Shown here piece after piece: positions 53,726 to 64,000 of a DNA stretch of 64,000 nt; within the stretch, counting starts at the first letter, position 1, and each line of letters begins with the position of its first letter. This DNA comes from Galeopsis tetrahit (taxonomy: Eukaryota; Streptophyta; Magnoliopsida; Lamiales; Lamiaceae), in the NCBI GenBank assembly GCA_963675135.1, contig OY776122.1, forward strand, positions 21,020,881-21,084,880. Direction: 5' to 3'. Both the position numbers and the translations under genes were made by a program. The notes beneath the pieces were generated by a model, which saw only the letters and a program-made list of their open reading frames with translations, searched no databases and had not been told where the DNA came from.

Positions 53726-53971
53726 GGTAAAGTGTAGTATGCACTCGAGTGCATGTTGTGCACCCTAGTCCAGATGCACTTTTCAGTTTTACTGACTTAC
53801 ACTTTTTGGTAAATGGTGTTGCACTTTTCAATTATTACTAAAAATATTATTATACAGTTTAATAATTAAAAAGTGCAACACCATTTACCAAAAAGTGTAA
53901 GTCAGTAAATTGAAAAGTACAACATGGACTAGGGTGCACAACATGCACTCGAGTTCATAGCAGACCAATCC
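53726..53971. mobile_element. Mutator-like foldback MITE
   Basis: A 246-bp near-palindrome: tatgcactcgagtgcatgtt and tgcaccctagtcca through aatggtgttgcactttt, mirrored after a 40-bp AT-rich centre. The 9-bp flanks ttagaattt are perfect (53717-53725 and 53972-53980), as expected for Mutator-like elements. Its outer sequences (ggtctgctatga-type) resemble those of the 2412-4222 foldback element. Confidence 0.8.
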
Positions 53972-53980
53972 TTAGAATTT

Positions 53981-54710
53981 CGAACCGTTTCAAAATGTGT
54001 TTGCAAATGCAATTAACAACTTTTGAAATCACTTATTTCAACACCCTCCCTCTCCAAAAGCTGATTTGTAAAAATATATACACGGACATCATCTCGGTAA
54101 ACATCGATTGTCATTAAATACTTATATAAGTAATGAATAAAATTTAGAATAAAATTAATAATGTAAAAATTGTAAAGTTTAAAATGAATTTTAATTTTAA
54201 TAATATGAAAATGATCATTTAAAAACAAAACTAAAAATCATATAAAAAAAATTGAAATATATATTTTTTTTTAAATTAATAATATAAAAGTGAGTTATCA
54301 TTTACAAAAATCTAAATTACATATATCTTAAATTTTAAATATTGAAATACTTATTACAAATGCATTTTTTTTCAATAAATAAATGATTGGTCCTTTAAAA
54401 AAATGAGTCAATTCTAAATAAGTTAAAAACCTTCGGTCCTAGTTTCAATTTAATCAAAACTTTTATGGTTATAATGCAATCAGACATTTTTCCTCCGACA
54501 TAACAAGTATACGTACAAAAGCTCTGACAAGCCTCGTCAACAATTGTTCACTGGAAAAGAAAATACGTGTATCAAATTGCAACAAATGAGAGGTAAATAA
54601 AATTTTAAAATAATAATTTCGAAAGTCGTAATTAAATTAATATTAAAATTAATCATTTCATTTTTATTTGTTTCTACCATGATCAAACAAATAAGAATTT
54701 GTTATTATTT
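53981..54710. other. AT-rich intergenic sequence
   Basis: No gene or repeat recognised. Confidence 0.4.
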
Positions 54711-54715
54711 ATCTC

Positions 54716-56426
54716 TGATTCACGTATTATGCAATACTAAATAAACAACCGCAAGTGTACGGCGTCTATTGTAGCGTGATAAGCACGAGGTCGATCCCAC
54801 AAAGAGGTTAAGTTTAAAAGGGTAGTTTGTTAATTGAGTTATATTTAAACGTGATCGATAACTTGAAAGTGTTGAATTACCCTAAATTATCTACCAAAAT
54901 TGTCACTAGTAAACAATGAAAAGAGTAAATACAAAGTCGATCAAATACCATGCAAATCAATAAAACGAAAGTAAAGTGGGTGAAGATGCAAAGAAAGAAG
55001 GTGGATTCCAAGGCAATTGTAACACCTAGATATCCATTTATGAATGTTATCTCGTCTAAATGGCCATTAAGGTTATCTCATATAGGGTGATCACACAAGA
55101 AGAACTAATCGATCTCTCGATACAAATTAATCCAAAAGCGCATGCAACATAGGCTCGTATCTCTACATCACAAACATTACACCGCCTAAGCCCCTAAGAT
55201 CATTCAATTCCCTCTCTGATAATTAATCCTCTCTCGAGATCATAATAATACCGGGTTGCATGCTTGCATACGATTAAATGGAATAAATCTCTCGATACTA
55301 CCCAATTAACAATGATTTAAGCAAATCATCATGGCCACTAACAACATGTTTTACAATGTATAATTAAACATGCAAATAAGAGATAAACACCAATTAAAGC
55401 AAGAAATTACTCATAAACTTCAATCCAAGTATTTACAATGCCTTAGAACCACAAAGTGTTTAGCCAACTACTAGCATAATGAAATTACAAAATCCAAATG
55501 TAAAAACTAAATCAAAAGAAAGAGAACAAAGAAGCTTAGTCTAGATTGTGGTGGGGAATGAAATTTGCAAGCTATTGCATCCTTTCTTCCTTGAATTGAT
55601 GGAGAAATGAAGAGGAAATGGCCAAAACACCTCCAAGTATGTGTAACTATGTGTGGGAATTGAGGAATTGGGGGTGAATGGCTTGAATTTCAAGAAAAGG
55701 TGTTCATATAGTGTTTGGATGGCATAATTGCAAGTTGGTCCCTCAAAAATGGTCAAAATGTGAAGATGGCACCGAATTTGGAATGACTCGGCCGAGTTGG
55801 GGTCACTCGGCCGAATGGAGCACTTAAAAATGTGCCACGATTTTGTCTAGACGAGACTCGGCCGAGTTGAGGTCACTCGGCCGAGTGCGCAGTAAATTCG
55901 AAACTTGCTGATTCGGCCGAGTTGGCTCACTCGGCCGAGTGATGTTCAATTCCAGGAGCTACGACATTCAACTTGACTCGGCCGAGTTGGCTCACTAGAC
56001 CGAGTGCGCAGTGATGTCCAAAGTTTCAGATTCGACCGAGTTGAGTCACTCGGCCGAGTGTGCAGTAAAGCCAAAAATCTCAGATTCGGCCGAGTTGACT
56101 CACTCGGCCGAGTTGCTTTGTTCTTCGATTCCGGCCTTTTCTCGTTTCGTGCATATCTTCCGCCTCGGATGCCGGATTGACTCGATTCCTTTGGCTAATC
56201 CACTCCATTTTTCGAGACGAATCCAACCGTGTACTCCTCTTCCTGATCCAGTAAAGTATGATTGGTGTTTTGCTCCAAATTTCATCGTATTTCCTACAAA
56301 ATCGACAAAACACAACCTTTCTCTCATTTCGGCTTAAACAATCATATTCGATGCATAATTCAATGAAATCCACATCAAAACATGCTTCACATGTGCTCCT
56401 AAAACGTGTAAATTCCACCCGAATCA
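54716..56426 (-). repeat. Element K 3' LTR with palindrome array
   Basis: 1711 bp. ctcggccgag-type palindromes at 55786-56117, upstream of a TATA-like ctatatgaa (minus strand, about 55705-55713). It shares the design, but not the detailed sequence, of G's LTR. Confidence 0.88.
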
Positions 56427-58077
56427 AACCCCCCCAAACTTAAAATGTTGTTTGTCCTCAAACAACTAACCACTTAAAGCAATGAGGGTGGAATGATCAC
56501 AATGGAATATTCAATGTAATTCACACATGCAAAGTAAGATGTAATGATATCTCTTTCTCAAAGTGCATCTCTCAATGAAGGTCATAGGCTCATTATTGCA
56601 ACTCACATTCATGGATCAAAGAATGCATAACACACAACACATTGTGAATGGGAAACATAATCCAAATGCTAAAGTTCTCTACTCACATGACAAAGTGTTT
56701 CTCTCAAACACACAAACAAATTGAGGATATTAATGCACTCATCAACCAAGTTATGCTATGCAATCACCATATGCTTGCCCAACTTCTACTTTTCATAACA
56801 CTCAAATGCTCGACAATGTGATCAATAGGACTTAATCAAGGATGTAATGTTGGCTCTTTGGACAAGGTAGGATGAATTTGGGAATTGTGACTCTTCTAGT
56901 GGAGAATAAAGCTTGTTGTTTTACAATGTGTGCTTTCACTTTCAAAGCTTACAAACTTCATCCTCACTTTAATTTTTCCTTTCTTTTTCAAGCATTCATC
57001 ACCTCATATTTTTGAACCATTTTTTTTTTCTTTTCAAGCTTTTGGGGCTCTTTGTCCCTCTTTTCTTTTCCCTTGATTTTCTTTTCATCTTTTTCTTTTT
57101 CTTTCAACTTTTCCACTTTCTCCTTTCACCAAAGATATTCATTCAAGCACATGTTTTCCACTTTGTCTTTTATCCTCCACTAGATGTAGGTATCAAAGGC
57201 TAAAAAAGGCTAAGTGGTTAACATTGTAGTTTGCCAAGAAAATGAGGAATTAAGCTCAAGGGGCTAACTACGGAAGATTACTTCGGTTTTGGAAAATTTT
57301 GGCTAAGTGACTCTTTTAGAACGAGATGGCCTATATCACATCACAAAGTTTCACACAATCATGCTTTCAAACAAGAACATGGGCAAGTTCTAGGATCACT
57401 AGCAATAACCTAGTCCACTCTCAAATGAATCAAACCGGAATACATGCTCAAATTATGGCTCAAATCTCACCGGTTTATTCAATAGGACTTTCACAATCAT
57501 CAAATGTTCCCAAACAACAACACATCATGCACTCATGCCATCAAAGAAAACAAGTGTGAACACAACATGATACTATTCTTCAACACCAATCATGCATACA
57601 TTCAAAGCAAATAGATATCACCACAATTACTCAACAATGGATTCCAATGACTATCCATGCTCACACTTCACCAAAGATCCACTACCCGATCATGTGATCA
57701 AAATCAACTTAAACAATATACTCATGTGAAAGCCAAGTGTGCGCCGGTGCAAAATGTAACAAAAGTAGAATGACGAACCGGTGCAAGGGTAACAAGTAGT
57801 AGAAAAAAAATAAAAAGAAAAATAACTCCCCCAAACTTAGAATTTTACTATGTATAAATTCTAAGTTTGGGGCTACAAGTTTTTACCTCCCTCCTTGCAC
57901 ATCCAATGCTTCTTCAAAGATCACCATTGCAACACTTGCTTCCCCCTCTCCAAAGTTGGTTTTGCTTTCTTCTCCATTCTTCAAGATGTGATATCCATAG
58001 CACTCTTCATCCATACCTACAAAATAAACCAAGCTATCAAAACTACTAAAGCAATAAAAACATGAAAGCAATAAAAC
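56427..58077 (-). other. Element K 3' non-coding region
   Basis: Homologous in layout to 40518-42209 of G. Contains a pyrimidine-rich tract (56975-57130) and a 17-bp perfect hairpin at a polypurine tract (57829-57872). No protein frame is supported. Confidence 0.6.
57829..57872 (-). other. Polypurine-tract hairpin (element K)
   Basis: ccccaaacttagaattt (57829-57845) and aaattctaagtttgggg (57856-57872) are perfectly complementary over 17 bp with a 10-base loop. This is the longest perfect arm among the Athila copies here. Confidence 0.75.
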
Positions 58078-58126
58078 CTTGGGTTGCCTCCCAAGAAGCG
58101 CTATTTTTAACGTCCTATGCCGGACG
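58078..58126 (-). other. Conserved double-hairpin cassette (element K)
   Basis: On the minus strand CGTCC-ggcata-GGACG (58111-58126 complement), then agcgct, then CTTGGG-aggcaa-CCCAAG (58078-58095 complement). The loop and GGG/CCC core equal those of E and G; the next pairs differ but remain paired. Confidence 0.75.
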
Positions 58127-58146
58127 GTTCTTTCTTGAGGGGAATA

Positions 58147-60844
58147 TCAAGTCACCCCCTTGTCATCCTTGCTCTTAAACTTCTTTGCCCATGCAACCTT
58201 CTTAAATCCACCAAAACATCCACTAGCTAGCCCATCCGGCTCTTCAATCATGTCATAGGAGGTTGATGCCTCATTCATCCCCGAGCTTGCACAAGTAGTT
58301 TTTCTTGATTTTGGGGAGTTTTTGAAGAAAACTCCCCCAAACTTGGCCTTCTTGCCCATCTTCAACTCATTGTCTTCCATTTGAGGGTCCTCTTTCACAA
58401 AATTGACCTTTAGATCTTCTTCCACCTTATCTTCCATGGGAATTGGATAGTGATCTCCCTTGGGGCTCCCATTTTCCCTATTTTCATCATTCCGGAATTT
58501 GATAGTTCTAAACATGTCAATCGTAACTATCTCTTGGTTCATTCGAAGCTCCAACTATCCATTCCTCATATCAATAATGGCTCCACCGGTTGCTAAGAAT
58601 GGTCTTCCCAAGATGAGTGGAATATACTTATCCTCCTCCATATCCAACACCACAAAGTCCACCGGGAAAATGAATTTGTCCACCTTAACCAACACATCCT
58701 CTACTATACCCAAAGGGTATGTCATAGACCTATCCGCCAATTGGAGGTTCATTGTGGTTGGTGTGAGCTCTCCTAAACCAAGTGATTTAAAGAGGGACAA
58801 AGGCATAAGGTTTATACTAGCTCCCGAATCACATAAGGCTCTTAGTGTACCTCCATCTCCAATGGTGCATGACAAGGTGAAGGATCCGGGATCCCTAAGC
58901 TTTGGAGGTAGCTTAGCTTGAATTATGGAGCTACATTTTTCGGTTAAGTGCACCGTCTCATACGCCTCCATTTCCCTCTTGTGTGACATTATTTCCTTCA
59001 AGAATTTGAAGTAATGTGGTATTTGTTCAAGAGCTTCGGCGAAAGGGATATTGATATGGAGCTTCTTGAACATCTCCGCAAACTTGACAAACTTGCTATC
59101 CAAACTATTCTTCTTCATCCGTTGAGGATATGGGAGAGGCACTACATTCTTGCCTTTGTTTTGTGGAGGGATTGCCTCCCCACTCTTCTTCTCCCCTTCT
59201 TTCTCTTCTTGCTTCTCTTTCACTAGGCCATCTCCTTTGTCAACATCCTTGGGTATACTTACCATTTCCTCCTCTAATGTCATCTTGGGCCCTTCATAGC
59301 TTGTCCCACTTCTTAGCTTTATAGACTTGCAATGCTCCTTGGGGTTAAGCTCCGTGTTTGAAGGAAATTGCCCCGGAGTGTGTTGACTTCCGATGACATT
59401 AGAGAGTTGGCTCACTTGCTTCTCTATGGCTTTCACATTATTTGCCACGTTCTTAATCATTTCCCCTTGTTCCTCAAGTCTTTGCCAAGTCTTGTTTGCA
59501 TTGTCCCTAGTCTCTCTCATGAAGTTTTTGGTTTCCCCCATGAAGGCACCAAACATATCCTCCAATGATGGTTTTGATGAAGACTCCACAATAGCTCCAT
59601 CTCTAACATTGAAATTTGGAGGTGGGATGATGGCATTCCTTGTATTTGCATAAGAGAAGTTCTCATGTTTCCTCAACCCGGGGTGATATTGATTCGGATT
59701 AGGAGGGTTTTGCCTATCATTCCAACCTCTTTCTCGAAATTGACGGTCCCTTTGATAATTAATATAATGGGCCTCTTCATATTGATCGTCACTAGGCCCC
59801 ACTAATGACTTAGCCGCCATCATCGAAGTCAATTTATCCACCTTGTTGGATAGAGTAACAAAATCTTCTGATTCTCTTGTGGAAGCAACTTTCCGGGTTT
59901 GCCTTCTCTCGGATGGCCATTGGTTCCCGTTCTTTGCCATCTCTTCCAATAGCACATAACCCTCTTCCGTTGTCTTCCCCAACAAGGAACCTCCACCGGC
60001 CGAGGCATCTACCATCCCTCTCGTGCGATGGTCCATTCCATTGTAGAAGTAGCAAATGAGTTGATCTCTTGAAAACCCATGTTGTTGGCAACTTCTAATC
60101 AAATCTTTGAAGCGCTCCCATGCTTCGGCTAGGGACTCATCATCATCTTGCATAAATGAAGAAATCTCTCCTCGTATCTTGATGGTCTTGCTTGGAGGAA
60201 AGTATTTCATAAGAAAGGCATCTACAAGGTCGGCCCAATTTTCGATCGTCCTTAGATCAAGAGACATGTACCATTGTTTTGCACGATCACGGAGAGAAAA
60301 TGGGAACAATTGGAGACAGATGTAGTCTTGAGGGACACGATTGATCTTAACCGTTCCACTTATCTCTAAGAATTGAGATAAATGGAGGTTAGGGTCCTCC
60401 TTCGACAACCCTCCGAATTGGTTGTTTTGGACCATCATGATCAGCGCCGGTTTGAGCTCAAAGTTATGAGCATCTACGGGTTCCCTACCCGCTCCTCCAT
60501 ATGGTCTAGGGATGGGACGGAAGTGGTCTCTCAAGACTCTTTGATTCCCGTTCCTCATTCCCCCGTTGCTCTCCATCTCCTTCCATATTGACATTCGCTT
60601 CCATCCTCCGGTTGAGGTTATCTCTCAAGCCTCCTTGTGGTCGATTACCACCATTCCCATTTGGCTCTACTATGCCTCGAATATCCTCTTGATTTCTTTC
60701 TTCTTCCACAATCGGATTCTCCCTTCGATTCATGGCTTCCAATTCAAACCTTCTTCTTTCGGCGTTCCTTCTTCTACAATTGGCTTCGATCTCCGGATCC
60801 AAGGGCAACACTTCTTGTTGATTCCTCCTAGATCGTGTGATCAT
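58147..60844 (-). pseudogene. Athila gag-protease polyprotein (element K)
   Basis: ATG at 60844 (MITRSRRNQQEVLPLDPEIE). A frame change near 60575 leads into the main frame 60594-58555. Gag: FELKPALIMMVQNNQFGGLS, DPNLHLSQFLEISGTVKINR, RDRAKQWYMSLDLRTIENWA, KYFPPSKTIKIRGEISSFMQ, WERFKDLIRSCQQHGFSRDQ. Protease: LRALCDSGASINLMPLSLF with DSGA intact, VDKFIFPVDFVVLDMEED and IPLILGRPFLATGGAIIDM. A TAG at about 58555 (Glu position) precedes a final 135-residue piece (LRMNQEIVTIDMFRTIKF ... AKFGGVFFKNSPKS ... FKSKDDKGVT). No reverse transcriptase follows. One frameshift and one stop in about 900 codons make this the best-preserved polyprotein in the window. Confidence 0.88.
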
Positions 60845-61022
60845 AAACCATGTCTAGACAAAAGTTCAAAAGAAAGTAAGAATCACAAGTGAAATCAAGG
60901 TAAAACACACAAATATTTTTGGATTTTTGCAAATAAAGAAAGCAAGTAAAATGTCTAAACTAAAACTCTATTAACCTACACTCTAGAGCTATAAGACCTC
61001 CCTGGCAGCGGCGCCATAAACT

Positions 61023-62611
61023 TGATTCACGTGTTATGCAACACTAAATAAACAACCGCAAGTGTACGGCGTCTATTGTAGCGTGATAAGCACGAGGTCG
61101 ATCCCACAAAGAGGTTAAGCGTAAAAGGGTAGTTTGTTAATTGAGTTATATTTAAACGTGATCGATAACTTGAAAGTGTTGAATTACCCTAAATTATCTA
61201 CCAAAATTGTCACTAGTAAACAATGAAAAGAGTAAATACAAAGTCGATCAAATACCATGCAAATCAATAAAACGAAAGTAAAGTGGGTGAAGATGCAAAG
61301 AAAGAAGGTGGATTCCAAGGCAATTGTAACACCTAGATATCCATTTATGAATGTTATCTCGTCTAAATGGCCATTAAGGTTATCTCATATAGGGTGATCA
61401 CACAAGAAGAACTAATCGATCTCTCGATACAAATTAATCCAAAAGCGCATGCAACATAGGCTTGTATCTCTACATCACAAACATTACACCGCCTAAAATA
61501 GCCCCTAAGATCATTCAATTCCCTCTCCGATAATTAATCCTCTCTCGAGATCATAATAATACCGGGTTGCATGCTTGCATACGATTAAATGGAATAAATC
61601 TCTCGATACTACCCAATTAACAATGATTTAAGCAAATCATCATGGCCACTAACAACATGCTTTACAATGGATAATTAAACATTCAAATAAGAGATAAACA
61701 CCAATTAAAGCAAGAAATTACTCATAAACTTCAATCCAAGTATTTTCAATGCCTTAGAACCACAAAGTGTTTAGCCAACTACTAGCATAATGAAATTACA
61801 AAATCCAAATGTAAAAACTAAATCAAAAGAAAGAGAACAAAGAAGCTTAGTCTAGATTGTGGTGGGGAATGAAATTTGCAAGCTATTGCATCCTTTCTTC
61901 CTTGAATTGATGGAGAAATGAAGTGGAAATGGCCAAAACACCTCCAAGTATGTGTAACTATGTGTGGGAATTGAGGAATTGGGGGTGAATGGCTTGAATT
62001 TCAAGAAAAGGTGTTCATATAGTGTTTGGGTAGGGTTTGGATGGTATAATTACAAGTTGGTCCCTAAAAAATGGTCAAAATGTGAAGATGGCACCGAATT
62101 TGGGATGACTCGGCCGAGTTGGGGTCACTCGGCCGAATGGAGCACTTAAAAACGTGCCACGATTTTGTCTAGCCGAGACTCGGCCGAGTTGAGGTCACTC
62201 GATCGAGTGCGCAGTAAATTCGAAACTCGCAGTTTCGGCCGAGTGTGCAGTAAAGCCAAAAATCTCAGATTCGGCCGAGTTGACTCACTCGGCCGAGTTG
62301 CCTTGTTCTTCGATTCCGGCCTTTTCTCGTTTCGTGCATATCTTCTGCCTCGGATGCCGGATTGACTCGATTCCTTTAGCTAATCCACTCCGTTTTTCGA
62401 GACGAATCCAATTGTGTACTCCTATACCTGATCCAGTAAAGTATGGTTGGTGTTTTGCTCCAAATTTCATCGTATTTCCTACAAAATCAACAAAACACAA
62501 CCTTTCTCTCATTTCGGCTTAAACAATCATATTCGATGCATAATTCAATGAAATCCACATCAAAACATGCTTCACATGTGCTCCTAAAACGTGTAAATTC
62601 CTCCCGAATCA
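61023..62611 (-). repeat. Element K 5' LTR
   Basis: 1589 bp. It matches the left LTR closely but has lost part of the palindrome array (62100-62310 here against about 330 bp in the other LTR), which explains most of the length difference. Confidence 0.88.
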
Positions 62612-62616
62612 ATCGC

Positions 62617-63795
62617 TTCTTCACTTGTGCATCTCATATTGTAAAATAAAACATTCTACATCGGTCTCCTTAAAAAAATTATATATAAACTTTTAGAATA
62701 AAAATTAAAAAATATAGTATTAAATGTGTTGTGCATAATTAAGATAGAATTCGATAAAAAGAAAATGTAAAGATTATTAAAAAAAAAAGTAGAAAGGTTT
62801 TGTCAAATAAAAAAATGTAAATTTTAGATTGGAACAAACTAAAAAAATGTAAATCTTAGAGAGTGACGAAATTAATGCTATTAATATTGGGCCGCACTTA
62901 TGTGCAATATTTCACGTGAAATATTAGTATATTTAAGGAAGGGTCAAAATTCGCGGATCTGTAGCGGGTTTGACCGGTTAAACGAATATTTCCTTAAAAA
63001 TCGCGCAAAAGTCGCGCGCAGGAGGTAACAGGATAACGGGTTTCAGGTCTGTGTTACTATAAAAGTAATTATATGTTACTGCAAGACCAAATATGTGTTA
63101 CTGTAAGTACAAATATCACATAAATTGACTTTTCACAGAAAATATTAATACAAATTAATTTAAGGAAGGATAAAATAGAAAAATTTGTTCTTAATCCGTG
63201 TTACTATAAATACAATTATATGTTACTATACGAACAAATGCGTGTTATTGTAAGGACAAATAACACACAATTGACTTTTGAGTAACACATATTTGACCTT
63301 AAAGTAACACAGAAAAATGTGTTACTATATAAACACAAGTGTATTACTGTATTAAAAAATATGTGTTACTGTATAAATAAAACGCTGAAAAAACGAAAAA
63401 CACAACCATGTTGAATAATTTATCGATCCTTACAAATAAAAAGACATAATTATCAACAATTAATTTGAATAAATTTGTGTGTTGTATTATTGTTGATTTT
63501 TTTTCATTCAGAAATTTATTCAAAAAATAAATAATGATTTTTCTCTTTGTTGATGGGAATTGAAACCTGCCACAAAAAGATTCATAGAATCTAACAAAAC
63601 ATTGAAAACCGCTGGAACAAGCAAAAACTTATAAAATTTAAGAAACGTATCAATATATATAAAGGAAATTCAGAAATGTAGTGGGGGCCCAATGCCCCCT
63701 GGGCCCACCGTGGCAACGTCTTTGCATCAAAGATCTTGGTTTCAGAAGATAGAATATCTAATTTTTTTCGTCGGGAAAACTAATTGGATTGATGT
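62617..63795. other. AT-rich flank with degenerate gtgttactgta repeats
   Basis: 63045-63375 contains about ten imperfect copies of gtgttactgtaagtacaaat-like units in both orientations (gtaacaca also appears). No gene. gggggcccaatgccccctgg (63685-63704) is a short palindromic GC-rich patch without an assigned role. Confidence 0.45.
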
Positions 63796-63939
63796 GTGCG
63801 GAATGAAGTGTGCATTGAAAGAAACAGTTTGTATCGAGCCCTTTCATTGGGAATAACAAGAGCATTTCTCAATACTCAAAGTTTCACATCTAAGGCGGGT
63901 TTTCAAGAATTTATCCTAAAGATTTCATTTCAATTGAAA

Positions 63940-64000
63940 TTTGGTTATTCACCATGTACGAGGATTTCCCTAAGCATCCATAGTTGAATGGTTAAAGCGT
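63940..64000 (+). pseudogene. trnI-CAU: Plastid-derived trnI-CAU fragment (nuclear plastid DNA), cut by the window end
   Basis: ttattcaccatgtacgagga (63944-63963) followed by gcatccatagttgaatggtt (63974-63993) and aaagcgt resembles the plastid spacer and 5' half of trnI-CAU as I remember it (gcatccatggctgaatggtt). Two substitutions, G to A and C to T, fit decay of an inactive copy. How far the plastid segment extends to the left (perhaps to about 63790) is unclear. A mitochondrial origin via plastid-derived mitochondrial DNA is also possible. Confidence 0.55.

Larger units (their letters stand above)
54716..62611 (-). mobile_element. Element K: Athila-type Gypsy element with gag-protease only
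   Basis: LTRs 54716-56426 and 61023-62611, ends tgattcacgt and ccgaatca. Flanks atctc (54711-54715) and atcgc (62612-62616) match at 4 of 5. The primer site (minus strand tggcgccgctgccaggga, 60999-61016 complement) is tRNA-Asp type, six bases inside the LTR. The polypurine tract ttttaagtttgggggggtt (minus strand) abuts the left LTR. It codes for gag and protease plus a short extra domain, then stops; reverse transcriptase, RNase H and integrase are missing. The long open gag-protease frame suggests it is younger than G. Confidence 0.9.

Noticed and set aside
63974..64000. Functional nuclear tRNA gene
   Set aside because: The sequence fits plastid trnI-CAU with decay-type changes and is cut by the window end; it is not a nuclear tRNA gene with internal promoter boxes that can be checked here.

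Overview
The window looks like nuclear DNA of a eudicot plant. It is AT-rich and has no operon-like gene packing. It is dominated by Ty1/Copia and Ty3/Gypsy (Athila-type) LTR retrotransposons, with hAT, Mutator-like, Stowaway and Emigrant-like non-autonomous DNA elements. The species cannot be named from the sequence. No intact host gene is visible. The only recognisable host gene is a GRAS-family transcription-regulator gene, present as a broken plus-strand pseudogene (9687-10392, 48532-49038, possibly 52420-52589).

Layout. 1-9650: AT-rich flank with an Emigrant-like element (662-2106) that hosts a hAT MITE (1420-2078), a Mutator-like foldback element (2412-4222), a small non-autonomous LTR element 'A' (4894-6888) and a long inverted repeat (about 7205-9615) with a Stowaway MITE in its loop. 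9687-52589: the GRAS pseudogene, split by Copia element 'B' (10393-48531, target duplication cagct) and by element 'I' (49039-52419, target duplication catat).

Inside B the insertions are layered. Copia C (10461-28673) sits in B's left LTR; Copia D (10818-22229) sits in C's left LTR; a truncated Athila E (14539-18357) and a hAT MITE (19279-19870) sit in D. B also holds a hAT element (28690-29573), Copia F (32336-35842) and Athila G (35923-47276), and G's left LTR holds a gag-only element H (36898-39722). Element I contains a solo LTR J (50353-51578). The right part has a Mutator-like MITE (53726-53971), a second Athila element K (54716-62611), and a plastid-derived trnI-CAU fragment cut off by the window edge (63974-64000). 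Boundaries were set by TG...CA-type termini plus matching short target duplications on both sides, and by host reading frames that resume across the insertion.

Functionally the window is a graveyard. Every polyprotein carries stops, frameshifts or missing domains, so movement today would need proteins from elsewhere. The most interesting signals are not genes. The three Athila-type elements share (1) a hairpin cassette just downstream of the last ORF, with compensatory base-pair changes between copies, (2) hairpins in which a polypurine tract pairs with an upstream polypyrimidine arm, and (3) arrays of GC-rich palindromes just upstream of the LTR TATA box. Also notable are a foldback duplication of reverse transcriptase in F, a triplicated polypurine-tract/U3 unit in A, and the lack of a canonical tRNA primer site in C and D. 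I see no CRISPR array, operon or self-contained new enzymatic system.
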